Shown: positions 41,207 through 50,309, counted from the first letter of the stretch. The stretch is DNA of 64,000 bases from an uncultured Pseudomonadota bacterium (GCA_903928445.1 CAIYRB010000076.1:1-64000); one strand, 5' to 3'. Notes: a model not told the origin generated them from the letters alone. A program made the numbers and translations.

Positions 41207-42152
41207 TTCAACTGGCTTATTGGCATGCATCCTGCGTCCAGTAGGTTGCGGCGTTCGCAGTCAGCGAGCGCTTCAGGGTGGTAATGTATCGATGATTCTG
41301 GCAGCTCTGATTGGCGCAGGAGTCATGCTTGCCGCACTGAGTATGCAATTGACGACAACAAATTTGCGTGGCAAAGAGTTGAAACTGAATCGATCGGTTG
41401 AGGCCGCCAAACAGGCTAATCTTTCGGCGATTAACTATCTGAATGCAGCCCTAAGACCTGGCTCGTCTGGCTTGGCCAAGTATTCGATTAATAATAATCT
41501 GGCAATCGTTGGCCAGAGCACCCAGGCCTTGCAGGTAAGTGGCGGCGGGGCCAATTTTTATCAGTTTAATCCGGATACGGCGGCCGCTCTGGCCAGCAAT
41601 CAAGCGATCACCGGCAATGTGCTCAACGTCAGCGCTAACAATGCCACGGCGACCAGGCTACAAGTCATCAAAGGTCCAACCCCATGCAACGGCTATAATT
41701 GTTACGATGTGCGGGCGACGACGACCGTTGCTGGGGCTAGCCCAGTAAGCACCGTGGGGCGAATTAAGCTACTTTCGTGCGACCCACCGGGCAAGCCGTA
41801 CGGAGGCTACTGTTACTATTATAGCGGCGTGGCCGCCAACTGTGGCAACACCTGCAGCGCGAAAGGAAAATCATTCGACACCACGGGTACCTTGTATGCG
41901 ACAAGTAGTGATGCTATCTGTGGGACGCTCCTTAATCTCTTTGGAGCGCCGGCAGGTCCGGTCAAGCCCGCCTCGCAGCATCCGAAGCAAGTTTTTATGA
42001 TCTCGATCCCCCAGGATGTCGGATGTAAATATTATGATGGCACCTATATGGGCATGCCGTTTGGAATGACGTGGAAGGGGCGCTGGCGACTTCCTACAGT
42101 GAGCGCCAATGAATCGTTTGATGGTGTGAATCTGGTTTGCGGCTGTAAGTGA
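41184..42152 (+). CDS. Pilin-associated protein, PilX-like
   Basis: About 322 residues from the TTG at 41184, which has AAGGA seven bases upstream and overlaps the preceding pseudopilin by 23 bases. The sequence QGGNVSMILAALIGAGVML near residue 34 looks like a degenerate prepilin site (no Glu at position 5), followed by LNRSVEAAKQANLSAINYL, as in PilX-type minor pilins. The C-terminal third is Cys- and Tyr-rich (at least ten cysteines) with KPYGGYCYYYSG, which suggests a disulfide-stabilised tip or surface domain. Family not certain. Confidence 0.68.
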   Translation: MLKYRPTDSTGLLACILRPVGCGVRSQRALQGGNVSMILAALIGAGVMLAALSMQLTTTNLRGKELKLNRSVEAAKQANLSAINYLNAALRPGSSGLAKYSINNNLAIVGQSTQALQVSGGGANFYQFNPDTAAALASNQAITGNVLNVSANNATATRLQVIKGPTPCNGYNCYDVRATTTVAGASPVSTVGRIKLLSCDPPGKPYGGYCYYYSGVAANCGNTCSAKGKSFDTTGTLYATSSDAICGTLLNLFGAPAGPVKPASQHPKQVFMISIPQDVGCKYYDGTYMGMPFGMTWKGRWRLPTVSANESFDGVNLVCGCK

Positions 42153-42272
42153 AAGTACTGCTATTGGCAATCGGCAGCGCACCGCTGACGGTGTAGCAGC
42201 CGCGGTGCTGCTTCGGTCTTAGGTCGCCTGGAGCATCCGGGCATAGGTCGCGGTTCGCAAGATGCCTATTGG

Positions 42273-42309
42273 CCGAGGTCGATCTCGGATAAAGATCTCC
42301 AGACCTCGG
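42273..42309. terminator. Inverted repeat between convergent genes
   Basis: CCGAGGTC (42273-42280) and GACCTCGG (42302-42309) are perfect inverted repeats, and GATCT/AGATC inside can pair further. It lies between the convergent pilin-like and outer-membrane-barrel genes, so it could end transcription from both sides. There is no clear T-run. Confidence 0.4.
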
Positions 42310-42325
42310 ATCAAAGTACAACTTG

Positions 42326-43384
42326 TCAGCGCGGATTTTGTGTTTCAAACGAGACCGTCGCCATCAGTGACTGACTTACTTGAGCCTGATCGACGAGCAG
42401 CGGTTCGCGTTTTGAACGAAACTCGTAGACCAAAGCCGACCAGCTGGTCCAGTTTAGTGAGACGCTGCCGCCGACGTCGGTGCTTGTCAGCTGGCCCGCA
42501 CTGCGGCCCTTGCCGTCGCTTTTTGGCGTATGCTCAAAAGGCCTCAAGGCTTCGGCGAAGAGGCGGTAGCCAAACTTCTTCTCGATAAGGAGGCCTGAAA
42601 CCGTCGCCAAGGTCTCGAAGCCGAGTTCGGTCGTATCTTGAAGCTCCTTCACGCTAACGACCCCATCCCGCTCCTTGCCGAGAACTTTTTGACCGTTGGC
42701 TGAAATCTGCCTAGCGCCGAGACCACCGCGGACTTCCAACGTTAGTGACTCATACTCGACCGGGCGTGCTAGGAGGCCTATCGTTTCTTTTCTTGCGAAC
42801 GGCCGCAGCGGCCGACTGAGATGCAAACGATCCGTGGTCACCTGCTCCGACGTACCGTTCGCATGACTAATGGCGTATGTCCGAGGCGTAGGCCGGAGGT
42901 CGTAGCTATCGAACAACGAGGTATCGATCGCCGCACGACCAAAGGCGCCGACCCAAGGCAGGGCGCGAAAGAAATCAACGTATAGTGATTCAAACCGCAA
43001 CTCATCGCGATTGGAGTTATACTCCGAGAGAGCTTGGGCACGGACGATCGCCTCAGCAACGTTCAGGGTGTTCTTCCATTCACTTAGTGAAAAGCGCCCA
43101 GTGACGAAGCTGTCCAGCTTCAAACCAAAGGTCGATGAAAAGCCGCTCTCCTTGCCAACAACGTTTTTCTGGCTGTCCATATTGGCGCCGCCCTGGAGTT
43201 TCAGCCCGTGCGTCCACCCAGCCTTCACGTCGTCAACGGCCAGCGAGTCGGGAATAAAAGCAGGTTCAGCTTTTGGGCCCTGACCAGCAGTATTTTCTGC
43301 TTTAACGACTGGCGAAATAAGCAAAAGCAACGCTAGCATCGACCAAAAAACGGTGTATCGAACTAAGACAACATGGCGACTCAT
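42326..43384 (-). CDS. Outer-membrane beta-barrel protein, DUF3078/DUF481-like
   Basis: A 352-residue protein with a signal peptide (about 1-29, ending VVKA). The mature part alternates charged and aromatic residues and has repeated GxxLxxxxxL strands, as in small barrels that measure or transport solutes. The segment SLSEWKNTLNVAEAIVRAQ resembles DUF3078-type proteins. Near residue 146 FFRALPWVGAFGRA is well-defined, but no function can be named. It is isolated, with about 310 bases of mostly non-coding DNA upstream. Confidence 0.7.
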   Translation of the reverse strand: MSRHVVLVRYTVFWSMLALLLLISPVVKAENTAGQGPKAEPAFIPDSLAVDDVKAGWTHGLKLQGGANMDSQKNVVGKESGFSSTFGLKLDSFVTGRFSLSEWKNTLNVAEAIVRAQALSEYNSNRDELRFESLYVDFFRALPWVGAFGRAAIDTSLFDSYDLRPTPRTYAISHANGTSEQVTTDRLHLSRPLRPFARKETIGLLARPVEYESLTLEVRGGLGARQISANGQKVLGKERDGVVSVKELQDTTELGFETLATVSGLLIEKKFGYRLFAEALRPFEHTPKSDGKGRSAGQLTSTDVGGSVSLNWTSWSALVYEFRSKREPLLVDQAQVSQSLMATVSFETQNPR

Positions 43385-43509
43385 GCGTGGGTTTCCTGTA
43401 AGCAGTTGACAAATAAAGCTATATTCAAAGGTCCTTAGTAACCAAAACGAAGGGATTTGTACCCGCGTGTTTGGGCCAATGCAATGGTAATTTGGGGAGG
43501 GAGAGAGTC

Positions 43510-43614
43510 ATGGCGTGGGTTTGGTCCGGTGGAAGGACCCCTTGCGCCACTCTCAGCGATAGCTCCTGCTCCAGCAGTGTTCTGACCTGCCAAGAAGTGA
43601 TTTCTTGTGGGTAA
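43510..43614 (+). CDS. Possible 34-residue cysteine-rich peptide
   Basis: A short frame with a strong GGGAGGGAGAG before its ATG. The peptide has five cysteines and is otherwise Ser/Thr-rich. It is alone in the 310-base gap 43385-43694, where nothing else coding is visible except a small GTCGCG/CGCGAC hairpin near 43631. The purine run may be chance, so this is a weak call. Confidence 0.3.
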   Translation: MAWVWSGGRTPCATLSDSSCSSSVLTCQEVISCG

Positions 43615-43694
43615 TGGTGGTTGTGGGGTTGTCGCGCAACACGCGACCTGGGTGCTTCGGTAGTGGCTTGGCTACTCGTTTGCAGGATGACTGA

Positions 43695-45086
43695 TCAGAT
43701 CGACGGGTCTGCCAGGTTGCCTTTAAACTCTAGGCCATGGAGCAGCTCCGGCGGCACGACTGGATAAGGACCGCCTTGCGGATAGATTAGCGGCATCACA
43801 ATGCCATAGGGCTCGAATGTGGCGTTCATGGCCGCGAGCACGGAATAGAGTCCCCACCATACCCGGTTGACGAGGGTTAGTTCCGGTGGCATCGAAGTCC
43901 GCAGAAAGTCGGCGTTTCGCGAAATATATTGGGTCATCGCCGCGACAAAGTCCCCGGTAAAGGTAAACTCACCGGGTACCAAATAGGGCCGCATGAGGGC
44001 CAGGCTCGTGCCGCGCACCTTCACGAAGTCCAGCCCGTCCGGTCTTGGCGCGAGTCCTTCACTAATCGCCGATGCCTTGAAGCGCTGCAAATCGCCGGAG
44101 AGCGCCGCGTGGACCAAGCGGCGCTGACCGTCGATAAATGCAGGCTGCCAATGTCTGACACAACCATAGTCGAGAAACACCACGTCCTGATCGGTAAAAA
44201 GATAGTTACCCGGGTGAGGGTCACCGTTGAAGCAGCGGTGACGCCAGATCGCGTCGTAGACCAGCGTATAGATCGTGGCGCCGGCGCGGTTCTTCTCTTG
44301 TTGACTGGCGCTTGCGATGAATTCCGCAAATCGCCTTCCCGCGACGAACTCCGTGGCCAATACCCGGCGACTGGTATAATCCGGGTAGGTCTTCGGGAAT
44401 CGCACCCCCTCGCGGCCAGCGAACAGGCTGCGAAAATGATCGAGGTTTTGCATCTCGCGCAGGTAATCACACTCCTCGGCGAGTCGCTCTTTGAGCTCGT
44501 CGATAATGCCCGAAGCCTTGCCGGGAAGGATCATATCGAGGGCGCGGCCGAGCAAGGCGAGATTGCGGAAGTCGGAAGTAAACGCCTCCTTGATTTCCGG
44601 ATACTGCACTTTAATGGCCAGGATCTCGCCGGCGTGGGTGACGGCGCGATGGACTTGTCCAATGGATGCCGCCGCAATGGGCGTTTCGTTCCAGGACTTG
44701 AATAGCTCTTCCGGATATTTGCCCAGCTCGCTCTTGATGAGGCCACGTACAACCTGCGGATGCATGGCGGGCGTTGAATCCTGCAACGTGGCGAGTATCT
44801 TGCGCGCCGACTCTGGCAGCCCGCTGTCCATGTAGCTGAGAATCTGTCCGATCTTCATGGCCAGGCCTTTGAGCTTGCCGGCCTGCTCGGCAATCAGGGT
44901 CGCGACGCGTTCCTTCGCAGCCCGGTCGAGGGCATCGGACTCCGCCTCGTCGGCAAAAGCGCGCTTAATCCGGTGGGTAGCCATTTCAGTGGCTAGCGCC
45001 CGGCCAAGGTTGGCGGTCTTCAATGAGCGTTCGAACCAGCCGCTGGCGATGCCCTTGAGGCCTTTGTCGACAGGATCCTTTGCCAT
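43695..45086 (-). CDS. ABC1/AarF-family atypical protein kinase
   Basis: A 463-residue protein starting at the ATG six bases after AAGGGA. The family KxGQ motif is in AMKIGQILSY (near residue 80), the alanine-rich nucleotide loop is AAASIGQVHRA, and the catalytic region reads FNGDPHPGNYLFT with metal-binding VFLDYGC. Homologues such as UbiB/COQ8 assist ubiquinone synthesis or lipid handling. The classical UbiB C-terminal membrane helices are not obvious, and no ubi gene is adjacent, so the substrate is unknown. Confidence 0.88.
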   Translation of the reverse strand: MAKDPVDKGLKGIASGWFERSLKTANLGRALATEMATHRIKRAFADEAESDALDRAAKERVATLIAEQAGKLKGLAMKIGQILSYMDSGLPESARKILATLQDSTPAMHPQVVRGLIKSELGKYPEELFKSWNETPIAAASIGQVHRAVTHAGEILAIKVQYPEIKEAFTSDFRNLALLGRALDMILPGKASGIIDELKERLAEECDYLREMQNLDHFRSLFAGREGVRFPKTYPDYTSRRVLATEFVAGRRFAEFIASASQQEKNRAGATIYTLVYDAIWRHRCFNGDPHPGNYLFTDQDVVFLDYGCVRHWQPAFIDGQRRLVHAALSGDLQRFKASAISEGLAPRPDGLDFVKVRGTSLALMRPYLVPGEFTFTGDFVAAMTQYISRNADFLRTSMPPELTLVNRVWWGLYSVLAAMNATFEPYGIVMPLIYPQGGPYPVVPPELLHGLEFKGNLADPSI

Positions 45087-45541
45087 GGTCAATCCCTTGC
45101 CTGTTCGTGGTGAGTCGTGCTGTACGGCGACGAGCTTCTGAGCGACATCCAGGCATTCTGACAGGTTGCGGCAGTGAGGTCGATTAAACTCGCGGGTGCA
45201 TGGGGGCTTCGCAGTCAGACACCGAGCATATAGCCCTTGATTTGAAGTTTCAACCCGAAGTCCCCCTAAGGATCGAGCGTCTCTCGGTCAAAGAGATCTT
45301 GACCAGAAGATCGCGACGAGCCCATCAACGAGACGCTCGAAAAGCTCGCTGCTCTGTTCGAGCCTGACCTTCTGCGCAAGCACTACACACCAATATGTTA
45401 GGTGCTTTTAAGCCCATTCAGATTTTCCTAAAGTTTTACCTCGCCTCAACCGATACGGTATTCATAACCCTGGAAAGCGTGCTTCTGAAGTTACGAGCGG
45501 ACCTTCGCAAGGCATCTGCCACTCAATTAGAGGACGACATC
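45087..45541. other. Non-coding stretch upstream of a lipoprotein gene
   Basis: No gene is supported in these 455 bases. An inverted repeat CGAGCGTCTC / GAGACGCTCG (about 45275 and 45330) is visible. A short frame ending in LEKLAALFEPDLLRKHYTPIC could be a gene relic but has no start or ribosome site. Confidence 0.4.
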
Positions 45542-46306
45542 ATGGTGAATTTCTTGACGACAAAAATCTATGCGTCCATTGCAGTTCAGGTTTTGGTCCT
45601 CCAGGCCGTTGCCTGCGGTACAGTCAACAAGTTACCGGGTACCAACGGAGCAACGATAAACAACCGATCATCTTCGGGCGATCAGGATCCTAACGGCTCC
45701 TCAGCAGCGCCGAGCGGTGATGCGCAAGTGAGCCGTCCCAGCAGCAATACTACGACTCAGTCCACGACCATCAGCGGCAATGGTACCACCCAGCCCGCGA
45801 CTACCAGCGGCAGTCCTGGCGCCGGTATCGCTTCGGGACAAACACCAGGCGCAGGAGGACCCAGCGCACTTTCACTGTCGCCTGGGACGTCCCAAATCAA
45901 CGCGGATGCGATCGCTCATTGCCTAGCTAGCTGGGGCGCTAATAATCCCTTCGGTCCCAACAAAACCACCGCTGATGCGACATTGGATGTTTCCGTGAAA
46001 GTCGGTAACATCAGCGCCCCGATTAATGACATCACCGTAACAGCCCAGCCCAGGCTCGTGTTGATTCCAGCGGTGGGCAGCATCGCTGGTATAATGACCT
46101 ATAATCTATTGAATCCCAACGGCTGGTACTGCTTGATGGCAGACGTGCATATTGGCAGTAGCGCGTGGATCAATATCAAATCCGGCGCGCACTTGTCTGA
46201 AAACGGCGTCGACGTTTTGGTGGGCAAAGCCCATCCCTTAGGTGGCCTTGGCGGTGTCGTCAACGCTAATGTCGCTAGCCACGAGACCATTAACGTGGTC
46301 CCTTAA
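45542..46306 (+). CDS. Ser/Thr/Gly-rich lipoprotein of unknown function
   Basis: A 254-residue protein; the ATG at 45542 is chosen because GAGG is 8 bases upstream and a signal peptide follows (ending AVAC, C25). Residues about 30-115 are low-complexity Ser, Thr, Gly and Pro (linker-like), then a compact domain of about 135 residues with valine-rich strands (for example DATLDVSVKVGNIS and ITVTAQPRLVLIP). It looks surface-exposed. No family recognised. The base composition and long flanking gaps suggest accessory DNA. Confidence 0.7.
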   Translation: MVNFLTTKIYASIAVQVLVLQAVACGTVNKLPGTNGATINNRSSSGDQDPNGSSAAPSGDAQVSRPSSNTTTQSTTISGNGTTQPATTSGSPGAGIASGQTPGAGGPSALSLSPGTSQINADAIAHCLASWGANNPFGPNKTTADATLDVSVKVGNISAPINDITVTAQPRLVLIPAVGSIAGIMTYNLLNPNGWYCLMADVHIGSSAWINIKSGAHLSENGVDVLVGKAHPLGGLGGVVNANVASHETINVVP

Positions 46307-46766
46307 AGTATCCGGGCCTATTCCCCATTTTGTGATAGGCGATTGCGGCCAGCATGGCGTTATAAAGGGCCTCCGTTCGTTCTGGCACCCTGCAGCCACA
46401 GCCGACTTAGGCATCCATGCCTCCATAGCTACATATCCGTTGAGTTTGGTATGTAGTTTGTGGAACTATTCGAAATATTCAAGTAGCTTCAGACTATTGC
46501 TTAACTTAGTGCCATTGATTCCAGATTATCGAGCATCTCTATCAACGCTGCGTGCGTAAGTCCATCTATCTGGGCGCCGCTGGCTCGGTCAACGAGAGTG
46601 TCCGGCTTGGAGCGATCATGTTTCCCAGTGTCATAAGCTACGAGGGAACGACTTTTCCCATGAGCAATAACTTTTTAGTGCAGATTCTTGCTAAACAGCT
46701 GCCTTAGTTGCGCCGGTGAAGATCATCGCCATTTAGTGTCGCCAACATGAAGTAAGAGGATTTGCG
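46307..46766. other. Non-coding stretch with a possible gene relic
   Basis: A 460-base gap. From about 46528 to 46706 one frame is open and ends with SYEGTTFPMSNNFLVQILAKQLP, but no ATG with a ribosome site starts it; it may be the tail of a lost gene. Nothing else is visible. Confidence 0.35.
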
Positions 46767-47735
46767 ATGAAACGTTCGTCTCGAAATGCCACCCTGGCTA
46801 CGACTTTGATTATCATGACGATCAGTTGTAAGACTCCATCAACTGTTAAGATACAAGCCGATGCATCGGCGACTCAGGACGCATCAACCTCCTATAAATG
46901 TGGACGGCCGTTGGTGGTAGCATGGGACGCACACAAAAAGACTAACTATTCCCAGCTCGATCAAAAAGCCGCATTCGCGGCCATTTCAAAGGAAAACATG
47001 AACGATCTGATCAAACTGGTCGGTCCCATGACCGCAGATGAGAAGATCCTCTATACCGCTTCTTTGAGCCTAAATCCTGTGCCCGTTGTCAATCGCGGCT
47101 ATTATGCAAATCTCAAGCGACTATTGACCTCCCAGGCTAAATCGATTGAAGCCCCCAATGCGCCAAGAGCCAAAGCTGCGGGGATCGAGCCAGCGATCAC
47201 TCCTCAATCTGAGGATGAACTCTATGGCGCTCTGAACTGCGTGTTTGCGACCGTCGGTCCGCCTGATGGACGTACGCGCTACGGCGATGTCATCTTCCGT
47301 TTCAAAAGCCGGGAGCCGGTGCCTGCCTTTGGTACCTTGCGAGCTGGCAATCCGTATATGTGGGGATCGCCAGGTAAAACGATGGCAGAATATCAGTATG
47401 GCTATGTGCAAATGTTAGTAGCACCGGTTGACTGGGATGAGTGGTTTGCTTATGGCCTAGTCAAGCGACTCCGAGACAAGGGGGCGGCAAAGACCAAGAT
47501 GATCGCAGATCTTAACAAAATTCTGGAATCAACGCCGCTGACCAAGCGCAGACGTGACTTTTGGCAATATGTCTTCGATCAGCAGCTTGGTTATCTCGAG
47601 GGCAAATATGAAAACACTGTCTCGATTGCGGCGATGGAGTCGATTGAGGTCGATGCATCGGTCATGAAAGACATAGCAGGATGGCAACTTCCGGCGAGCG
47701 TGATGGCACTTATTAAAGCGAAGACAGTGCCATAA
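46767..47735 (+). CDS. Probable lipoprotein of unknown function
   Basis: A 322-residue protein with GAGG seven bases before the ATG. The N-terminus is basic then hydrophobic with a loose lipobox (TISC, C21). The mature domain has FRFKSREPVPAFGTLRAGNPYMWG and WDEWFAYGLVKRLRDKG, and looks like a compact alpha/beta fold rich in Tyr and Trp. No catalytic motif is recognised. It is an orphan with about 460 bases of non-coding DNA on both sides. Confidence 0.7.
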   Translation: MKRSSRNATLATTLIIMTISCKTPSTVKIQADASATQDASTSYKCGRPLVVAWDAHKKTNYSQLDQKAAFAAISKENMNDLIKLVGPMTADEKILYTASLSLNPVPVVNRGYYANLKRLLTSQAKSIEAPNAPRAKAAGIEPAITPQSEDELYGALNCVFATVGPPDGRTRYGDVIFRFKSREPVPAFGTLRAGNPYMWGSPGKTMAEYQYGYVQMLVAPVDWDEWFAYGLVKRLRDKGAAKTKMIADLNKILESTPLTKRRRDFWQYVFDQQLGYLEGKYENTVSIAAMESIEVDASVMKDIAGWQLPASVMALIKAKTVP

Positions 47736-47832
47736 AACTACCCTGTTCTGGTCCGGTGTCTTGGTAAGGTGCATCAAGGTCGTTTGCCGGGTACCAAGTG
47801 ATCCACTTCGCTTCGTGCAGACACCCGAGATC

Positions 47833-47867
47833 TCATCGCCTTCATCGCCTTCATCGCCTTCATCGCG
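47833..47867. repeat. 9-bp tandem repeat (about 3.9 copies)
   Basis: TCATCGCCT repeated at 47833, 47842 and 47851, with a partial fourth unit at 47860. It lies in the 459-base gap 47736-48194, where no convincing gene is seen; frames through it give MKA or DEG tripeptide repeats only because of the repeat. Confidence 0.7.
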
Positions 47868-48194
47868 TAGCGATACGTACAGAGCAAAGGGCAAGCCCGT
47901 GGGGATGCGGCGGCGCGATGATACGCTCGGGGTCCACCGGCAACACCGAACCACGTCACATAGGTTTCTGTTAAGAGATCCGCAAACAATGCCGATAAGC
48001 CCCTTCGGATGTGGGCTACTTCAGCTGGCCCCATCGGAATTACTACAAGCCGCTGATTGTCTTGCCAATTTGAAAGAGTGAAACAAGCTATTACTTTGTA
48101 ATTAAGAAAATTATCGATATTCCTTAATTTCTTTTGAACCATTGCCGATAAGGCGAGTGGATTACCGGCATCCAATATTTAGGTGGCAGCTAAC

Positions 48195-49019
48195 ATGAGC
48201 AAAAAAGCCAAACATGGTTTAGATGATGTCATCGTGAAGCTTTTTCAGCCGCTTTATCGTCTTGGCCAGCCGCATGTGGACGGATTGGCACACGTTGACC
48301 TTGATCGCCCTGCGCTGTTTGTCGCAAATCACACCGCTCTTGGTGTATTAGACATACCGTTTTTCTACATCGCCCTGCGGGAAAATACTGGCGTGCGTCT
48401 ACGTGGACTAGCACACAAATTGGGCTTCAAATCGCCGGTAACCAGAGCGCTTTTGCATAGTCTGGGCGCCGTAGAGGGCACACGAGAAAACTGCCATGAA
48501 CTCATGAAGACTGGTGAACATATCCTTGTGTTTCCCGGCGGCGGTCGCGAAGTCAGTAAGACCAAGGACCAGAAGTATCAGCTACTATGGCAAGAGCGAA
48601 TAGGCTTTGTTAAAATGGCTGCAAGTCATGGCTATCCGATCATACCGCTTGCATCAGTGGGTGCTGAGGAATGTTACGACATTCGCTTAGACCGCAACGA
48701 TCTGCTGAAAACACCTATTGGATCCTGGATTAAACGTGTGGCTGATCGCTTTGACCACGTGATCAAATTCGACGAGATCCCGCCACTTCTGGTGACGGGA
48801 TGGGGTGGCACTATTCTGCCCCGGCCTGAACGCTTTTATTTTAAGTTCATGCCGCCGATTGAGACGAAACATGTGTCGCCGGATGACGAGATAGGCTGCC
48901 AGAAAATCAAGGCAGAAACTAAGCTAGCTCTCGAAGCCGGCATCGCTGATTTGTTGTCATTTCGAGAAAGTGACCCGCTGCGCAACCCGCTTGCGGCGAA
49001 GCTGCGCGCGCTGAAATAA
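48195..49019 (+). CDS. LPLAT-family glycerol acyltransferase
   Basis: A 274-residue protein; the ATG at 48195 has AGGTGG 8 bases upstream. The acyltransferase block is FVANHTALGVLDIPFF (His and Asp seven residues apart, as in DAGAT/TMEM68-type members, not the HX4D of PlsC), with a second block LVFPGGGREVSKTKD and a third PIIPLASVG. These enzymes esterify glycerolipids or related alcohols at the membrane. No long membrane helix is obvious. No lipid gene is adjacent. Confidence 0.85.
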   Translation: MSKKAKHGLDDVIVKLFQPLYRLGQPHVDGLAHVDLDRPALFVANHTALGVLDIPFFYIALRENTGVRLRGLAHKLGFKSPVTRALLHSLGAVEGTRENCHELMKTGEHILVFPGGGREVSKTKDQKYQLLWQERIGFVKMAASHGYPIIPLASVGAEECYDIRLDRNDLLKTPIGSWIKRVADRFDHVIKFDEIPPLLVTGWGGTILPRPERFYFKFMPPIETKHVSPDDEIGCQKIKAETKLALEAGIADLLSFRESDPLRNPLAAKLRALK

Positions 49020-49147
49020 AAAATTTAGCAGATCTTTTGGTGGCCACTTTAGCGAAACGCTCTCACTGGTGGCCAACCACGGTCTATGCGCTGAGGCTCT
49101 AGGCGACCCAACAGGGGTGTCGGCTTTGTGCGCCGAATTGACGCGCA

Positions 49148-49176
49148 TTGATTTACTGCGCTCTCTCGCCTATATT
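49148..49176 (+). promoter_or_regulatory. Sigma-70-type promoter of the Gly/Pro-repeat protein
   Basis: TTGATT at 49148-49153 and TATATT at 49171-49176 are separated by exactly 17 bases. Transcription would begin near 49183, leaving a 5' leader of about 114 bases that includes a CGAAC/GTTCG inverted pair at 49195-49207. No other gene lies between it and 49297. Confidence 0.6.
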
Positions 49177-49296
49177 CTGCGTAAGAATGCTCGTCGAACG
49201 AAGTTCGTATCTTGTGTCTGTGTTCCTATCGCAGTGCCTTGAAAGGTTCATAGGCGCTAATCATAGGGGCAACTAATAGTCGAAAATGGAGATGTT

Positions 49297-50178
49297 ATGA
49301 GGCAATTTGGTGTCTTGATCTTGTCCGCACTATCGGTTGGGACTGCGGCGCGCGCCGAGGATGCGGTTGATGCGTCGCGCGCGCAAGCATGCGTGGAGCT
49401 TAGTGCTGCCGAGGAGGCATGCGCTGCCCTCGAAGGGTGCCAGTGGCTAGCTAGCGGCGATGGCTATACATCGTGTGTCGATGTGGCGATTGACGCTGAT
49501 GCTACGGCTATGCCCTACGCCGCTTTTGGGACTGACGAGGAGTTCCGTCCCGGTGGAGGAGGTGGTCCAGGACGCGGTGGACCCGGCGGTCCTGGACGTG
49601 GCGGTCCTGGACGTGGCGGTCCTGGACGTGGTGGTCCTGGTGGACCTGGCGGACCTGGACACGGCGGACCTGGTTGGCCGGGCGGACCTGGACACGGCGG
49701 ACCTGGTTGGCCGGGTGGACCCGGACACGGCGGACCTGGTTGGCCGGGTGGACCCGGACACGGCGGACCCGGTGGGGGACGTCCATTCCCAGTGCCCGTG
49801 CCGATTCCAGTGCCGATTCCAGTGCCACGTCCTTATCCTGTGCCATACCCACAACCTGCTCCATATCCGCAGCCGGCACCTTATCCACAGCCGGCACCTT
49901 ATCCACAGCCAGCACCGTCTGTGTGGTGTGATCCGTCAACCAACCAGTGTTTCCCCTATTGTACGAACGGTAGCAACAACGGTAATGGCTGGGGTTACCA
50001 ACCTGAGCTTGGCGGTCCAGGCGGTTCGTGCAAGGTGCCTGAGTACCCAACTAGCTGGTGCGACGAAGCGAATGGGATCTGCTATCCATACTGCACAAAC
50101 GGTAGCAACAACGGCAACGGCTGGGGTTACCAGCCGGAGCTAGGTGGTCCAAATGGCAGCTGCAAGGTTGGGTACTGA
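49297..50178 (+). CDS. Secreted Gly/Pro-repeat protein with duplicated cysteine module
   Basis: A 293-residue secreted protein. Signal peptide 1-20 (ending AARA). Residues about 30-65 hold a four-cysteine segment (ACVEL...GCQWL...SCVDV). Next come GGPGR/GGPGHGGPGWP repeats (about 88-165), a PVPIPVP and PYPQPA proline region (166-207), and two near-identical modules of about 40 residues (WCD...C..YCTNG...NGWGYQPELGG...SCKV). The NGWGY...SC ending resembles cellulose-binding CBM10 modules, only by eye. It looks like a cell-surface or extracellular matrix/adhesion protein. GGAG precedes the ATG; it has its own promoter. Confidence 0.85.
   Translation: MRQFGVLILSALSVGTAARAEDAVDASRAQACVELSAAEEACAALEGCQWLASGDGYTSCVDVAIDADATAMPYAAFGTDEEFRPGGGGGPGRGGPGGPGRGGPGRGGPGRGGPGGPGGPGHGGPGWPGGPGHGGPGWPGGPGHGGPGWPGGPGHGGPGGGRPFPVPVPIPVPIPVPRPYPVPYPQPAPYPQPAPYPQPAPYPQPAPSVWCDPSTNQCFPYCTNGSNNGNGWGYQPELGGPGGSCKVPEYPTSWCDEANGICYPYCTNGSNNGNGWGYQPELGGPNGSCKVGY
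49651..49772 (+). repeat. 33-bp in-frame tandem repeats
   Basis: Units begin at 49651, 49684 and 49717 with a partial fourth at 49750, each encoding an 11-residue GGPGHGGPGWP-type block. They follow a 15-bp repeat (about 49588-49632) and precede 18-bp PYPQPA repeats (from about 49849). Copy number could vary by slippage without breaking the frame. Confidence 0.85.
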
Positions 50179-50267
50179 ACGTCGGTTGCTGACCAGTCCG
50201 CGGCATCGGCATAGTGATCTATGCCGCGGCGCAGCCTGGTAGCAAGCACAGGTGGCGATCGTTTATG

Positions 50268-50309
50268 TGGCGGGACAAGGCGAGGATTTTGATCCTGCTT
50301 GTCCCGCCA
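50268..50309. terminator. Long stem-loop after the repeat protein gene
   Basis: TGGCGGGACAAG (50268-50279) pairs perfectly with CTTGTCCCGCCA (50298-50309), with AGGAT/ATCCT inside around a 4-base loop. A second hairpin (CGGCATAG/CTATGCCG) lies at 50207-50226. Both are in the 318-base gap before the GT2 gene; termination or mRNA protection are possible. There is no strong T-run, only scattered T residues. Confidence 0.5.

Noticed and set aside
47761..48081. Frame through the 9-bp tandem repeat
   Set aside because: Open only because the repeat unit is a multiple of three; no start context and no domain.
49195..49207. LexA-type SOS box (CGAAC/GTTCG)
   Set aside because: Spacer is three bases, not four, and the gene downstream has no DNA-repair link.
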